The notes beneath the pieces are model-generated. The model worked only from the letters and a program-made list of their open reading frames with translations, ran no database searches and was not told the origin of the DNA. Positions 50,724 through 58,110 of a DNA stretch of 64,000 nucleotides are shown piece by piece. The position numbers and the translations under genes are program-made. The DNA lies in NCBI GenBank assembly GCA_009841115.1, contig VXML01000030.1:64438-128437 (forward strand), given 5' to 3'. The DNA comes from Gemmatimonadota bacterium (GTDB lineage: Bacteria > Latescibacterota > UBA2968 > UBA8231). Position 1 is the stretch's first letter. Every line of letters starts with the position of its first letter.

Positions 50724-52247
50724 TTAATCGGTGCTATCGTCGAGGTCTTTGAGCATGATCGTACTGACGGGAGCCGCCACACTGAGATGGCGGATGTTCG
50801 GGGGACGCTGCATGAAGACTTTCAAAGTATCGGCTCTGCTGCCGAGGATGTTAACTTTGACCGAATCGACGGGAGTGTCGCTAGCCGAGGTGGTCACTTG
50901 CATTTGGATGTGCGGGGGAAACTGCATGGAGATTTTCAGGGGGACATCGGTGCTGTCGCGGTGGATTTTGACTTTGACCGAATCGACGGTACCACTGGCG
51001 GGCAGGGGGAATCGCAGCAGGGGGACTCTCCCTTTGACTTTGACCGAATCGACGGTGCCACTGGCGGGCAGGGGGAGTCGCAGAGGGACTCCCCCCAGAA
51101 TGTTATCCCTTTTTGCACGGAATTGTCTTTCGGTTCTGCTGCCGAGGATTTTGACTTTGACCGAAGCGGGCAGGAGGACTCTCCGTTTGACTTTGACCGA
51201 ATCGACGGCACCGCTAGCGGGCGGGGTGATTATCCATCGCTGGACTTGAGGTCCCGACGTTTCTCCACCGCGTCCCAAGCCACCCATACATCCAGCTAGG
51301 GTTAATATCATCGCTATCACGCCGCCGCCCAAAATCCCATGCACGTGGGGGCGAGGACGATGGGAGGGGTCCAAAAGGCGCTCGACGCGCTTGGCCACGC
51401 GCCCGGAACGCGCCATGGTCATAGCTAGGTGGGGCCGTTGATCGGCCGCGGCGTGGAGCAGGGTCTCGGCATAGGTTAGCGGATCGCCACTTTGGGCTAC
51501 CACCCAATCGTCGCAGGCGCATTCGCGCATCTCGACCAAAGAATGGGCCGCCCAATGTACTAAGGGATGGAACCAATACAGAGCCACGATCCCTTGACTC
51601 AGCATATTGAGCAGGGGGTCGCGGCGTTTTAAGTGGACCAACTCGTGGACGATAATGTCCTGCAACACCCCCGGGGTACACTGAGCATAAAGGGCGGCGG
51701 GCAGGGCAATGGTGGGGCGACGCCACCCGAATAGGACTGGGGTTTGCAGGAGGGGGGATACGCCTAGCTGGACCGGATTGTGTAGGCCCAATTGCCGCCG
51801 CAAAGCCTCGACTGGAGCCGCATCTACCAAGTGGACGGATTGGCGCAGGCGGTGCAGGTGCCATAGGCCCCAGCCCAAGCGCGTCAGCGCAAAGGCCAAG
51901 CCGATTAGGTACAGGCTGGCCACGGCCCATTGCCACCAAGCGGGCCCGGCGGTGGTCGGGGCCGCTGGGGGTAGGGAAGCTGGGAGCGGCCCGGTGTGCA
52001 GGGACCAAGCCCCGTCGAAGTGAGGGACTGGGGTTTGGCCCCAAGGCAGGACAGGTCCGAGCAAAGCCCCTAGCGGTAACAGGGCCACCGCACCCAAGGT
52101 GGCGCTCCACAGCAGGCAGGCCCAAGCCGGGCGGCGGCGAGTCAACAGGCGGATCGCCAGACCAGTGAAGGCGACGATAAGGGTGGCCTTGAGGCCGAGG
52201 TCAATTACAGTGCTGGCGATTGGCTCGACAAAATGCGTCCATTCCAT
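50724..52247 (-). CDS. BlaR1/MecR1-type M56 metalloprotease sensor with repeat tail
   Basis: A 507-aa membrane protease. TM helices flank the peptidase motif HELVH (201-205, in VHELVHLKRRDPL) with the third ligand in EMRECACDDWV (Glu242). A further TM segment (about 305-320) is followed by a tail of about 185 residues. BlaR1 normally ends in a penicillin-binding sensor; here the tail is made of DSVKVK-type repeats instead. GGAG precedes ATG 52247. With BlaI encoded upstream it should form a signal-activated protease that cleaves the repressor, but the signal is unknown and need not be a beta-lactam. Confidence 0.88.
   Translation of the reverse strand: MEWTHFVEPIASTVIDLGLKATLIVAFTGLAIRLLTRRRPAWACLLWSATLGAVALLPLGALLGPVLPWGQTPVPHFDGAWSLHTGPLPASLPPAAPTTAGPAWWQWAVASLYLIGLAFALTRLGWGLWHLHRLRQSVHLVDAAPVEALRRQLGLHNPVQLGVSPLLQTPVLFGWRRPTIALPAALYAQCTPGVLQDIIVHELVHLKRRDPLLNMLSQGIVALYWFHPLVHWAAHSLVEMRECACDDWVVAQSGDPLTYAETLLHAAADQRPHLAMTMARSGRVAKRVERLLDPSHRPRPHVHGILGGGVIAMILTLAGCMGGLGRGGETSGPQVQRWIITPPASGAVDSVKVKRRVLLPASVKVKILGSRTERQFRAKRDNILGGVPLRLPLPASGTVDSVKVKGRVPLLRFPLPASGTVDSVKVKIHRDSTDVPLKISMQFPPHIQMQVTTSASDTPVDSVKVNILGSRADTLKVFMQRPPNIRHLSVAAPVSTIMLKDLDDSTD
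50847..51230 (-). repeat. Repeats in the BlaR1 tail coding region
   Basis: The + strand word ACTTTGACCGAA recurs five times (near 50853, 50971, 51036, 51154, 51191), mostly followed by TCGACGG. Longer copies continue through ACTGGCGGGCAGGGGGA. Another word, CTGCTGCCGAGGAT, occurs at about 50835 and 51135. They encode the repeated DSVKVK segments. Confidence 0.75.
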
Positions 52248-52284
52248 GGGAGTCTCCTACTGTGCAGGTAGCCGAGTGGCTTCT

Positions 52285-54321
52285 TCACAGATTTTCCTCA
52301 ATTTTTGCCACAACTTCATCAATGTCTCTTACCCTTAAACGATCCTCCACAATCAGCCCTTGGGGATCCACCAGATAATACCGAGGGATGCCGCCCACAT
52401 TATAGGCTTGCGTTACCGCGCCGTCCGAGCGCACGTGGACGCCTTTGATCTCGTGTTTGGCAATGGCCTGCGTCCAAGCCTCGTCGTTCGAGTCCAATGA
52501 GACGTTGAGGAAGACGACCGGCTGAGCTGCCACTCGTTCTTTGATCTTGCGGAGAGTCCCCAAATCGGCGATGCACGGGCTGCACCAACTCGCCCAGAAA
52601 TCTAGCAAGACCACCTTGCCTTTGAACTGGCTTAGCGATACGGGTTGGCCGGCAGGGTCATTGAGGGTGAAGTCGGGAGCAGGCTGCCCCGGTTGCAGTA
52701 TTGACAGCTTATTTAGTTTTGCTTGGAGGGCCTCGGTGTATTCGGGGAAGGGATTGCTCTGTTCAAAGGATTGCCATCGGGCATCCACGTAGGCTTCAAA
52801 GCCGCGCCGAATTCCATCCATCAACTCTCTGGCTAGAAACCAATAGAGCACTCGCCCTTGCAGTTTTTGCTGGGCGAGGTCGTATCGTTCTGCAGTCCAT
52901 AAGGAGGTATAAGAACTCGGTCCGGCAAAGATGGAGTCGAGTTGGGTTTGGACGGCCGGCGATAGACCTAGGGCGGCTAAGTCAACCCTTTGGGATAGCT
53001 TGAGCGGTTTGCGATTTTGGAACATGGAGTCGAGTTGGGTTTGGATGGTCGGCGATAATTCCAAACTCGCCATGTCAACCCTTGCCGATAGCGGACGATT
53101 GTTTACGTATTCGTACCACTCGTTGTTTTTTGCCAGTGGCAAATGGAAGGTCAATTTTCCGTCTGTTGTATCGATCCTCGTGGTATCTTCCATGCCGAAG
53201 GTCATATTATGATCCTCATAAGAGTCGAGTTCGGCTAGGGCGGCTGGCGATAACTCCAATCCCAACCAAGCGGCCTTTTGGGACGCGCTGATCTCTTTGG
53301 GGTCTGCGTACATGGAGTCGAGTTGGGCTTGGGCGGACTCCACTATCCCCAATCCCGCCAGATCAATCATCTGTGATAGTCTGGGTGGATTGTTCGCGTC
53401 GTACATGGAGTCGAGTTGGGCGTGAACGGTGGGCGATAGCCCTAGCCCCGATAGCTTATATCTATCGGCAAGTCTAGGTGGTCCATCCAGCTTTGCTTCT
53501 AAGTCTAGGGTGTTCACCAGAAACCGGCGATACTCCTGCACGCCAATAGCCTTTTCATCTATCAAGGGGATTTCTTGCAAGAAGTCGTAGTAGGCCGGAG
53601 GGACCTCTCTTCTGTGGGAGCCGTCGGGGCTCATTCGGCGTGTCAGTCGGCCGTTTTCATACGAAAAATTCGGATAGGAAACCGTCTTATCGGCCCAGTT
53701 ATAGTTGATGAAGGCCGTCATACAGTCGATGAACCCCAGAGAAAGAGCGTATTGCTCGCGCCCCTCGGAGAGCGAGGCAAATTCATCCTGACGCCGCTGT
53801 TTGAGTTGGTGTGCAAACTTCTCGGGCTCCAGCGCATAGTAGTCTGGTTCGAAGTCACTATGTTGAGGCCAAAACTCCGCTAAGAAGCGATTGTTCTCCG
53901 CCCCCCGGCCGCTAAAAGTCAGGGAATAGGCGGGCGGGGCCTCATCGGCTGCGCTCTGCACACTGTCGGATTCCGCCGCCGCCACCTCGGCGAAGGTTAC
54001 GACCGCGTGCAGGCTATCGCCGGGTTCGACAAAGAAGGGGAAGTGGATGTGGTGCTCGCCTTTGTAATACCCGGTGACGAAAATTCCCTTGGGAATGTTC
54101 AAGAGCAGGGCAAAGCGGTTTTGCTCGTCCAAGACGATGTGGTGTTGGGACGATCCGGGGGCGAGTAGGGCTTCGTGGCGGAATTCGATTTCCCGCGACG
54201 GAGCGTTGTGGACTTCGCCGGTGACGATTGCGGCGCGGGGCTGGTTTTGGGCGCTTGCCGTGGCTAGACAGAGGCTCAAGGAGGCGATTAGGACCATCAA
54301 GGCTGCGGAGTACGCGTTCAT
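52285..54321 (-). CDS. TlpA-like thioredoxin-fold protein with five internal 31-aa repeats
   Basis: A 678-aa exported protein. The signal peptide is AYSAALMVLIASLSLCLATASA. The N-terminal region (about 25-110) resembles DUF4369-type domains, and the C-terminal TlpA/AhpC-like thioredoxin domain (about 535-678) carries WASWCSPC (Cys580, Cys583) and the cis-Pro loop GGIPRYYLVD. Between them, about residues 280-465, five repeats of the form LxLSPxxQxQLDSM are inserted. I chose ATG 54321; the frame extends to 54462 but would overlap blaI. It lies between the BlaI and BlaR1 genes, suggesting that this redox protein belongs to the signalling unit. Confidence 0.85.
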   Translation of the reverse strand: MNAYSAALMVLIASLSLCLATASAQNQPRAAIVTGEVHNAPSREIEFRHEALLAPGSSQHHIVLDEQNRFALLLNIPKGIFVTGYYKGEHHIHFPFFVEPGDSLHAVVTFAEVAAAESDSVQSAADEAPPAYSLTFSGRGAENNRFLAEFWPQHSDFEPDYYALEPEKFAHQLKQRRQDEFASLSEGREQYALSLGFIDCMTAFINYNWADKTVSYPNFSYENGRLTRRMSPDGSHRREVPPAYYDFLQEIPLIDEKAIGVQEYRRFLVNTLDLEAKLDGPPRLADRYKLSGLGLSPTVHAQLDSMYDANNPPRLSQMIDLAGLGIVESAQAQLDSMYADPKEISASQKAAWLGLELSPAALAELDSYEDHNMTFGMEDTTRIDTTDGKLTFHLPLAKNNEWYEYVNNRPLSARVDMASLELSPTIQTQLDSMFQNRKPLKLSQRVDLAALGLSPAVQTQLDSIFAGPSSYTSLWTAERYDLAQQKLQGRVLYWFLARELMDGIRRGFEAYVDARWQSFEQSNPFPEYTEALQAKLNKLSILQPGQPAPDFTLNDPAGQPVSLSQFKGKVVLLDFWASWCSPCIADLGTLRKIKERVAAQPVVFLNVSLDSNDEAWTQAIAKHEIKGVHVRSDGAVTQAYNVGGIPRYYLVDPQGLIVEDRLRVRDIDEVVAKIEENL
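52925..53470 (-). repeat. Five repeats in the TlpA-like gene
   Basis: The + strand word GAGTCGAGTT(G/C)GG recurs near 52930, 53029, 53223, 53315 and 53408, each followed about 15 bases later by GGCGATA in four copies. It encodes the QLDSM segment and following residues. Copies have diverged enough that the repeat is old. Confidence 0.75.
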
Positions 54322-54391
54322 GTCTCTCTTCTCCAATTTTGATTTGAGGGTGTGATCCATCGAGTCCACCTGCGATGCCGATTCCATATTA

Positions 54392-54775
54392 TCATTCGCC
54401 TTGGTCGCGGCGTTCCCGCAGGCGTTTTTGCAGGCGCTCAAGCTGGGCGCTGTCCACGGCACCTTCGTCGATCAGACGCACCAACAGTTCTTCGGTTGAG
54501 CCGGAAAAGAGGCGGTCAATGACGCGCCGCAGGGCCGAGTCTTGGGCTTGGCTCTGGTCGAGTTTAGGGCGGTACTTCTTGGCGTACACGGTATTGTCGT
54601 CGGCCACTAGGCCGCGCTCGGCCATAATGGCTAGCAATGAGCGCACGGTGCTGGCGGCGGGACGGCCTTCGAGTCGCTGGCGGATGTCCTCGACGCTGGC
54701 TTGGCCCATTTGCCAGAGGACGGCCATGATTTCGGCCTCGCGATCAGTGAGACCCTCGGTGCGTTTGCGGGGCAT
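54392..54775 (-). CDS. BlaI/MecI-family transcriptional repressor
   Basis: A 127-aa penicillinase-repressor-family protein. The winged helix occupies about residues 8-75 (LTDREAEIMAVLWQMGQASVEDIRQRL, AASTVRSLLAIMAERGLV). The dimerisation region follows (LRRVIDRLFSGSTEELLVRLI). AGAAGG lies just before the ATG. It heads the unit BlaI, TlpA-like protein, BlaR1 on the minus strand, so it most likely represses its own operon until BlaR1 cleaves it. Confidence 0.93.
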   Translation of the reverse strand: MPRKRTEGLTDREAEIMAVLWQMGQASVEDIRQRLEGRPAASTVRSLLAIMAERGLVADDNTVYAKKYRPKLDQSQAQDSALRRVIDRLFSGSTEELLVRLIDEGAVDSAQLERLQKRLRERRDQGE

Positions 54776-54857
54776 AGTACCTTCTCTTTGAAAGCCGTCT
54801 TAAGGTCCGGGGACCTCGGACGGCGGGATGACAAAACGCGAATAAATTAGCCTTTTG

Positions 54858-54887
54858 AATCGCTAAATAATGCGCGATTGGGCGATT
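54858..54887 (-). promoter_or_regulatory. Candidate operator upstream of the BlaI gene
   Basis: AATCGC (54858-54863) and GCGATT (54874-54879, again 54882-54887) form an inverted repeat in an AT-rich stretch 83-112 bases upstream of the BlaI start. BlaI-type repressors bind dyads near their own promoter, but this sequence does not match the staphylococcal consensus, so it is only a candidate. Confidence 0.25.
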
Positions 54888-54910
54888 TGTCAAGTGATTT
54901 TTTGTCGCAG

Positions 54911-54939
54911 AAAGAAAAGAATCGCCGGATTAATCGGCG
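54911..54939 (-). terminator. Terminator of the ASPIC/UnbV operon
   Basis: Read on the minus strand, CGCCG-ATTAATC-CGGCG (54939-54923) is followed by a T-rich tract (54920-54911). It lies 17 bases past the stop of the ASPIC/UnbV gene. Confidence 0.5.
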
Positions 54940-54955
54940 GAGAGGAAATGCACTT

Positions 54956-56581
54956 CTACGGTTCTTCGATTCGGAGGATCTGGTCGGCGGCGACGTTTTC
55001 GAGGGTCTGCACTTGACCGGAAGGCCACGTGATTTCGACGCGGGCGCGGGTGGCCGTTCCCAAGCCGAAGTGCAATCGCGGGTCGTGGCTGGAGAGATAG
55101 CTGCTGCCCGATTGGCGCTCCTGTGTCTGCCGGACGCCGCCAGCGGTGACGGCCACGCGGGCACCGAGGGCATCGGGATGGGTACGACCAATGAGGAAGA
55201 TTTGCAGATAGTGGTGGTGGTTGCCGCCGTCGTTGCGCAACAGGCGCGGTGGAGCGGCCACCGTGGTGATCAGCAGGTCGAGATCGCCGTCGTCGTCGTA
55301 GTCGGCCACGGCCGTGCCGCGCCCGACATTGGCTTGGGCGAAGGCTGGGCCCATACTGGCAGAGACATCGGCGAAGTGTTGGCCGTCCTCGTTGCGGAAT
55401 AGCTGGTTGGTTTGGCGGTAGGTCTGGGTTGAGTCCCATTCGGCGACTACGTCCATGACATGGCCATTGGCGACAAAGAGGTCGAGGTCGAGGTCGTTGT
55501 CGTAGTCGAGAAAGCGGGTGCCAAAGCCGAGAGGCCGGAGCGATGCCTCACCCAGTCCGAGCCGCCCAGAGGCGATGGTGAACTGGCCTTGGCCGTCGTT
55601 TTGGTAGAGCGTGTTGGTCTCAAAGGCAAAATTAGTGACGAAAAGATCCATATCGCCGTCGCGGTCGTAGTCGCCAAAGTCGGTGCCCATGCCAGCCTCG
55701 GCGTGGCCGTGCTCGTCGTAGCGGGTGCCGGCCGCCAGCCCGACCTCGGCAAAAGTGCCGCGTTGGTTCTCGTAGAGAAAGTTCATCGTCCCGTCGTTGG
55801 CCACATAGAGGTCGGTGTCGCCGTCCAAGTCGTAGTCGGCAAAGGCTACACCGAGGCCACGGCCTTCTAAGGTGATGCCAGCCGGGTCGGTGACGTCAGT
55901 GAAGCGGTCGCCGTCGTTGCGGTAGAGGATGTCGCCGATTGGGGCATAGGCGGCCGGCTCGCAGTAGGAGCGGGTCTTGCCGACCTTGCAGACGATATTG
56001 GCGTCGAGGCTGAAGTGAACGTAGTTGGCGACGAAGAGGTCGAGGTCGCCGTCCAAGTCGTAGTCGAAGAAACCGGCACTGGTGCCCCACCGTGGGTCTT
56101 CGACGCCGGCCTCATTGCGGGTAAAGGTGCCGCTGTCGTTGCGGTAGAGGACGTTGGGGCCGTAGTTGGCGACGAAGAGATCCTGATCGCCGTCGCCGTC
56201 GTAGTCAGCGGCCGAGACCCCGAAGCCGTAGCCCGGGTCGGCTGCGGCATTGGGGCCGCTCGCGTTGTGGAAGGTTCCTTGCCCCTGATTTTGGTAGAGA
56301 TGGTTGCGCGGTAGAGGGTCGGGGGGAAGCCCTTTTAGGTAGGTGCCGTTGACTAAGTAGAGGTCGAGGTCCCAATCGCCGTCGTAGTCGAGGAAGGCGG
56401 CCCCGGCACCGAATGTTTCGACGTAGTAGTACTCTCCAGAAAAGCCGTTGAAATGGGTAAAGTCCAAGCCGGCGTCCCGGCCGACATCGACAAAGTGGAT
56501 TGAGGTGGTGGACGCAGGAGGTTCAGCGGTGCAACCGCCCAACAGCGCGAGGGCGGCCAGCCAAGGCCACAAAGTACTCAC
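54956..56581 (-). CDS. ASPIC/UnbV-domain lipoprotein with FG-GAP (VCBS) repeats
   Basis: A 541-aa CRTAC1-type protein. The GTG start at 56581 overlaps the TGA of the preceding gene (GTGA). A signal peptide ends in the lipobox LLGGC. Many calcium-binding-like repeats follow (DYDGDWDLDLYLVNG, DYDLDGDTDLYVANDG, DYDRDGDMDLFVTNF), as in a seven-bladed integrin-like propeller. The C-terminal ASPIC/UnbV domain is typical: IGRTHPDALGARVAVTAGG, YLSSHDPRLHFGLG and VEITWPSGQVQTLENV. It is probably an outer-surface binding or adhesion protein; ligand unknown. Confidence 0.93.
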   Translation of the reverse strand: MSTLWPWLAALALLGGCTAEPPASTTSIHFVDVGRDAGLDFTHFNGFSGEYYYVETFGAGAAFLDYDGDWDLDLYLVNGTYLKGLPPDPLPRNHLYQNQGQGTFHNASGPNAAADPGYGFGVSAADYDGDGDQDLFVANYGPNVLYRNDSGTFTRNEAGVEDPRWGTSAGFFDYDLDGDLDLFVANYVHFSLDANIVCKVGKTRSYCEPAAYAPIGDILYRNDGDRFTDVTDPAGITLEGRGLGVAFADYDLDGDTDLYVANDGTMNFLYENQRGTFAEVGLAAGTRYDEHGHAEAGMGTDFGDYDRDGDMDLFVTNFAFETNTLYQNDGQGQFTIASGRLGLGEASLRPLGFGTRFLDYDNDLDLDLFVANGHVMDVVAEWDSTQTYRQTNQLFRNEDGQHFADVSASMGPAFAQANVGRGTAVADYDDDGDLDLLITTVAAPPRLLRNDGGNHHHYLQIFLIGRTHPDALGARVAVTAGGVRQTQERQSGSSYLSSHDPRLHFGLGTATRARVEITWPSGQVQTLENVAADQILRIEEP

Positions 56582-58110
56582 AGCAGATGCGCTAGGATCA
56601 CGGCGAGCAATAAGCCGATCGAGGCCCAGCCCAGCAGAGTTTGGAAGGTGGCGAAGAGTTTGAGCTTGCCGGTCGCGTACCAGGGATAGGGATCGGTGCG
56701 GGTAAAGGTGTGGATGCTGAAGCCGATGCAATCGGCGAAGGTGGGACGTTCGTCGCCATTGGCGGATCGCAGAGTGCTAGGGACCAGCCGGTAGATCAGC
56801 GCCCAAAGGAGGATGCTGCTGAGGATACAGAGGACGAGTTGTAGTGGAGCAGTGCCGTAGCGGGAACAGAGGTTCCACAGCTCCAACCCCCAACGTTTGG
56901 GCGCGGCCCAGCTAAGAGCGCGCCGTTGGCGGTCTAGGCGCTCTATCTCGCAGGCTATAGCGTCGTCTTTTAGTCCTTGGGCAAGGAAGTGGTGCCGTAG
57001 GCTGTTGTAGGCAGGGTCGAGCGCGGCGAACGACACTGAGTCGGCAGTGGCTAGCCGGTGGCGCACGTGCGCCCAGCGGACGCGAAGGCGCTCGAAATAG
57101 GCTTGCTGCAAATAGAGTTGGGCGCTTGCGGCAAAGGTCGAATCGGCTTGGGTACTTGGGTGCAGATCGAGGGTGCCGATAGCGGCGCGGCTCAGGTCGA
57201 GGGAGCGGTTAAAAAAGGCGTTGAAACGCAGGGTCTGCGCTTGGACGCCGCTGAAATCGGCCTCTTTGCGGAAGTAGCTGCCGCCAAAGTCCGCGCGGGC
57301 GAAAATTGCGTTGGTGAAGTGGACGGCTTGGGCGAAGGTGAAGTCAGCGAAATGAGCTTGGTCGGCGAAAGTGGCTCGGTTGAAGGAAATCTCCCCGTCG
57401 GCACGGGCCGCTGCAAAGTCGGTTGTGGCGAGAAACTGGTTTCGCCAGAAGAGGGCGCGCTCGGCAAAGCGGGCACCGGCAAAAGAAGCCGGGCCATTCC
57501 AACGGGCGTCCTTGAAGGAGGCTACGCCGGCGAAGCGGGCGTCGGTAAAGTCGGCCTGATCAGCAAAGTGAGTGCCTTCAAAGTAGGCAGCGGTCGCAAA
57601 ATGGGTACGAGCGAAGCGGGCGGCACCGGCGAAGCGGGCGTTGATAAACGAATTGGGGCCAGCGAAATCGCCGTCGGCAAAGTCGGCGTCGGCACTAAAG
57701 ACCGCCTGTTTGAAGTTGAGGTGCTTGTCGGACCGGCTTGCGCGCAGGCCGAATGCGCTGTGGAAATGGGCATTTATCAGGGAGAGGCCACCGGCAAATG
57801 TAGTGCGCTCGCCCTGCACTGGAGCGAGAAAGACCACGTTGTTGAGAGTGACCTCGTCGAAGAAGAAGACGTCGTCGAGATGAAAAGAGGCGCGCACGGT
57901 GTCGATACCGGCAGTTGGGGCGTAGAGAGGGCCAACTACAGCGGTGGCGCGGAGGTGGATCGGCTCTTGTGCCCGTTGGAGGCGAGAGAGCAAGTCAGCC
58001 GCCGGAAGCAGGGCGTAGGTCTTGTCGGCGATGGTGGTGTCGGCGCGGTCGGCGCGTGCGCCGAATGGTATTAGAAGGAGGCAGCAAAGCGCCCACAGGG
58101 GGGAGATCAT
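56578..58110 (-). CDS. Pentapeptide-repeat membrane protein with pore-like C-terminus
   Basis: A 510-aa protein. It has a signal peptide (SPLWALCCLLLIPFGARA), then a long run of Phe-type pentapeptide repeats (about 100-300; ADFADGDF, ARFAGAARF, THFADQADF), which form a right-handed quadrilateral helix. After a linker come TM segments: LVLCILSSILLWALIY, then CIGFSIHTFTRTDPYPW and FATFQTLLGWASIGLLLAVILAHLL. The second part resembles the pore and last helix of two-TM ion channels, but the usual TVGYGD filter is absent. The ATG overlaps the PPIase stop (TGATG), and its own stop overlaps the ASPIC gene start. Confidence 0.85.
   Translation of the reverse strand: MISPLWALCCLLLIPFGARADRADTTIADKTYALLPAADLLSRLQRAQEPIHLRATAVVGPLYAPTAGIDTVRASFHLDDVFFFDEVTLNNVVFLAPVQGERTTFAGGLSLINAHFHSAFGLRASRSDKHLNFKQAVFSADADFADGDFAGPNSFINARFAGAARFARTHFATAAYFEGTHFADQADFTDARFAGVASFKDARWNGPASFAGARFAERALFWRNQFLATTDFAAARADGEISFNRATFADQAHFADFTFAQAVHFTNAIFARADFGGSYFRKEADFSGVQAQTLRFNAFFNRSLDLSRAAIGTLDLHPSTQADSTFAASAQLYLQQAYFERLRVRWAHVRHRLATADSVSFAALDPAYNSLRHHFLAQGLKDDAIACEIERLDRQRRALSWAAPKRWGLELWNLCSRYGTAPLQLVLCILSSILLWALIYRLVPSTLRSANGDERPTFADCIGFSIHTFTRTDPYPWYATGKLKLFATFQTLLGWASIGLLLAVILAHLL

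Noticed and set aside
50724..54775. Beta-lactam resistance operon
   Set aside because: BlaI/BlaR1-type genes are present but there is no beta-lactamase or PBP gene, and BlaR1 lacks the penicillin-binding sensor domain.
57058..58074. 338-codon plus-strand frame opposite the pentapeptide-repeat gene
   Set aside because: Its Gly/Ala/Glu-rich repetitive text simply mirrors the codon periodicity of the pentapeptide repeats; no start site or family is visible.
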